Shown piece by piece: positions 63,919-64,000 of a stretch of DNA of 64,000 bases. The stretch lies in NCBI RefSeq assembly GCF_016427565.1, contig NZ_JAELXT010000016.1, positions 1 through 64,000 of the forward strand, written 5' to 3'. The DNA is from Microvirga splendida (lineage in GTDB: Bacteria; Pseudomonadota; Alphaproteobacteria; Rhizobiales; Beijerinckiaceae). How positions within the stretch are numbered: position 1 is the stretch's first letter; every line of letters begins with the position of its first letter. The translations under genes were made by a program, and so were the position numbers. The notes under the pieces are model-generated. The model was not told the DNA's origin. It ran no database searches and worked only from the letters and a program-made list of their open reading frames with translations.

Positions 63919-64000
63919 CAATAGAACTTCCGCAGGTCCATGCCGGTGTAGAGGCTCGCCACCTGGTCGGCATAGCCGTTGAACATCAGCGTCGGGCGGC
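63918..64000 (-). CDS. msrP: Methionine sulfoxide reductase catalytic subunit MsrP, C-terminal end
   Basis: Only the last 26 or so codons are inside the window. The frame ends FNGYADQVASLYTGMDLRKFY, which fits the conserved C-terminus of MsrP (YedY), a periplasmic molybdopterin enzyme repairing oxidised methionines. Overlap with msrQ as TGATG and the known msrPQ pairing support the call. Confidence 0.88.
   Translation of the reverse strand, partial: RPTLMFNGYADQVASLYTGMDLRKFY

Overview
This window comes from a GC-rich alphaproteobacterium, most likely of the order Hyphomicrobiales. A Methylobacteriaceae or Microvirga-like genome is my best guess, but the sequence alone does not prove it. The evidence is an ALAS-type hemA, rnpB next to mraZ, an intact dcw cluster ending in ftsZ-lpxC-bamD-recN, a SahR-metF-metH methyl-cycle cluster, and several palindromic intergenic repeats of the kind common in this order.

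1-24,520 (all minus strand): read in transcription order the genes are rnpB, mraZ, rsmH, ftsL, ftsI, murE, murF, mraY, murD, ftsW, murG, murC, murB, ddl, ftsQ, ftsA, ftsZ, lpxC, bamD, recN, and the 5' part of hemA. From mraZ to murC the genes overlap by 4 bp or lie a few bases apart, as in one transcription and translation unit. Palindromic repeats then separate murC/murB, murB/ddl, ftsA/ftsZ and recN/hemA. A four-box, 10-bp-period MraZ-type operator lies upstream of mraZ, and a perfect CtrA-type motif lies between ftsZ and lpxC.

24,565-31,034: an envelope-related stretch. A lytic transglycosylase is divergent from a glycine-zipper lipoprotein. These are followed by a TerB/DnaJ protein, a peptidoglycan amidase with a PG-binding domain, and a MacA/MacB-like three-gene ABC exporter.

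31,096-36,874: metH, metF and an ArsR-methyltransferase fusion regulator (SahR type), with a perfect 20-bp palindrome as its likely operator.

36,959-49,300: a dipeptide/oligopeptide ABC importer (SBP-B-C-D-F) with an alpha/beta hydrolase, then AMP nucleosidase, a small exported protein, EttA and an erythromycin-esterase family protein.

49,451-64,000: a 784-residue RTX protein with a GH113-like N-terminal domain; a second peptide importer arranged with an M29 aminopeptidase and an M14 carboxypeptidase in what looks like one peptide-use operon; modABC; and msrQ with the 3' end of msrP. MsrP is a molybdoenzyme, so the ModABC neighbourhood makes functional sense.

I found no tRNA, rRNA, CRISPR array, phage or intact insertion sequence. 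I did not identify a clearly unprecedented system. The most useful leads are the regulatory sites, the stop-codon-adjacent repeats, the peptide operon and the RTX glycosidase-like protein.
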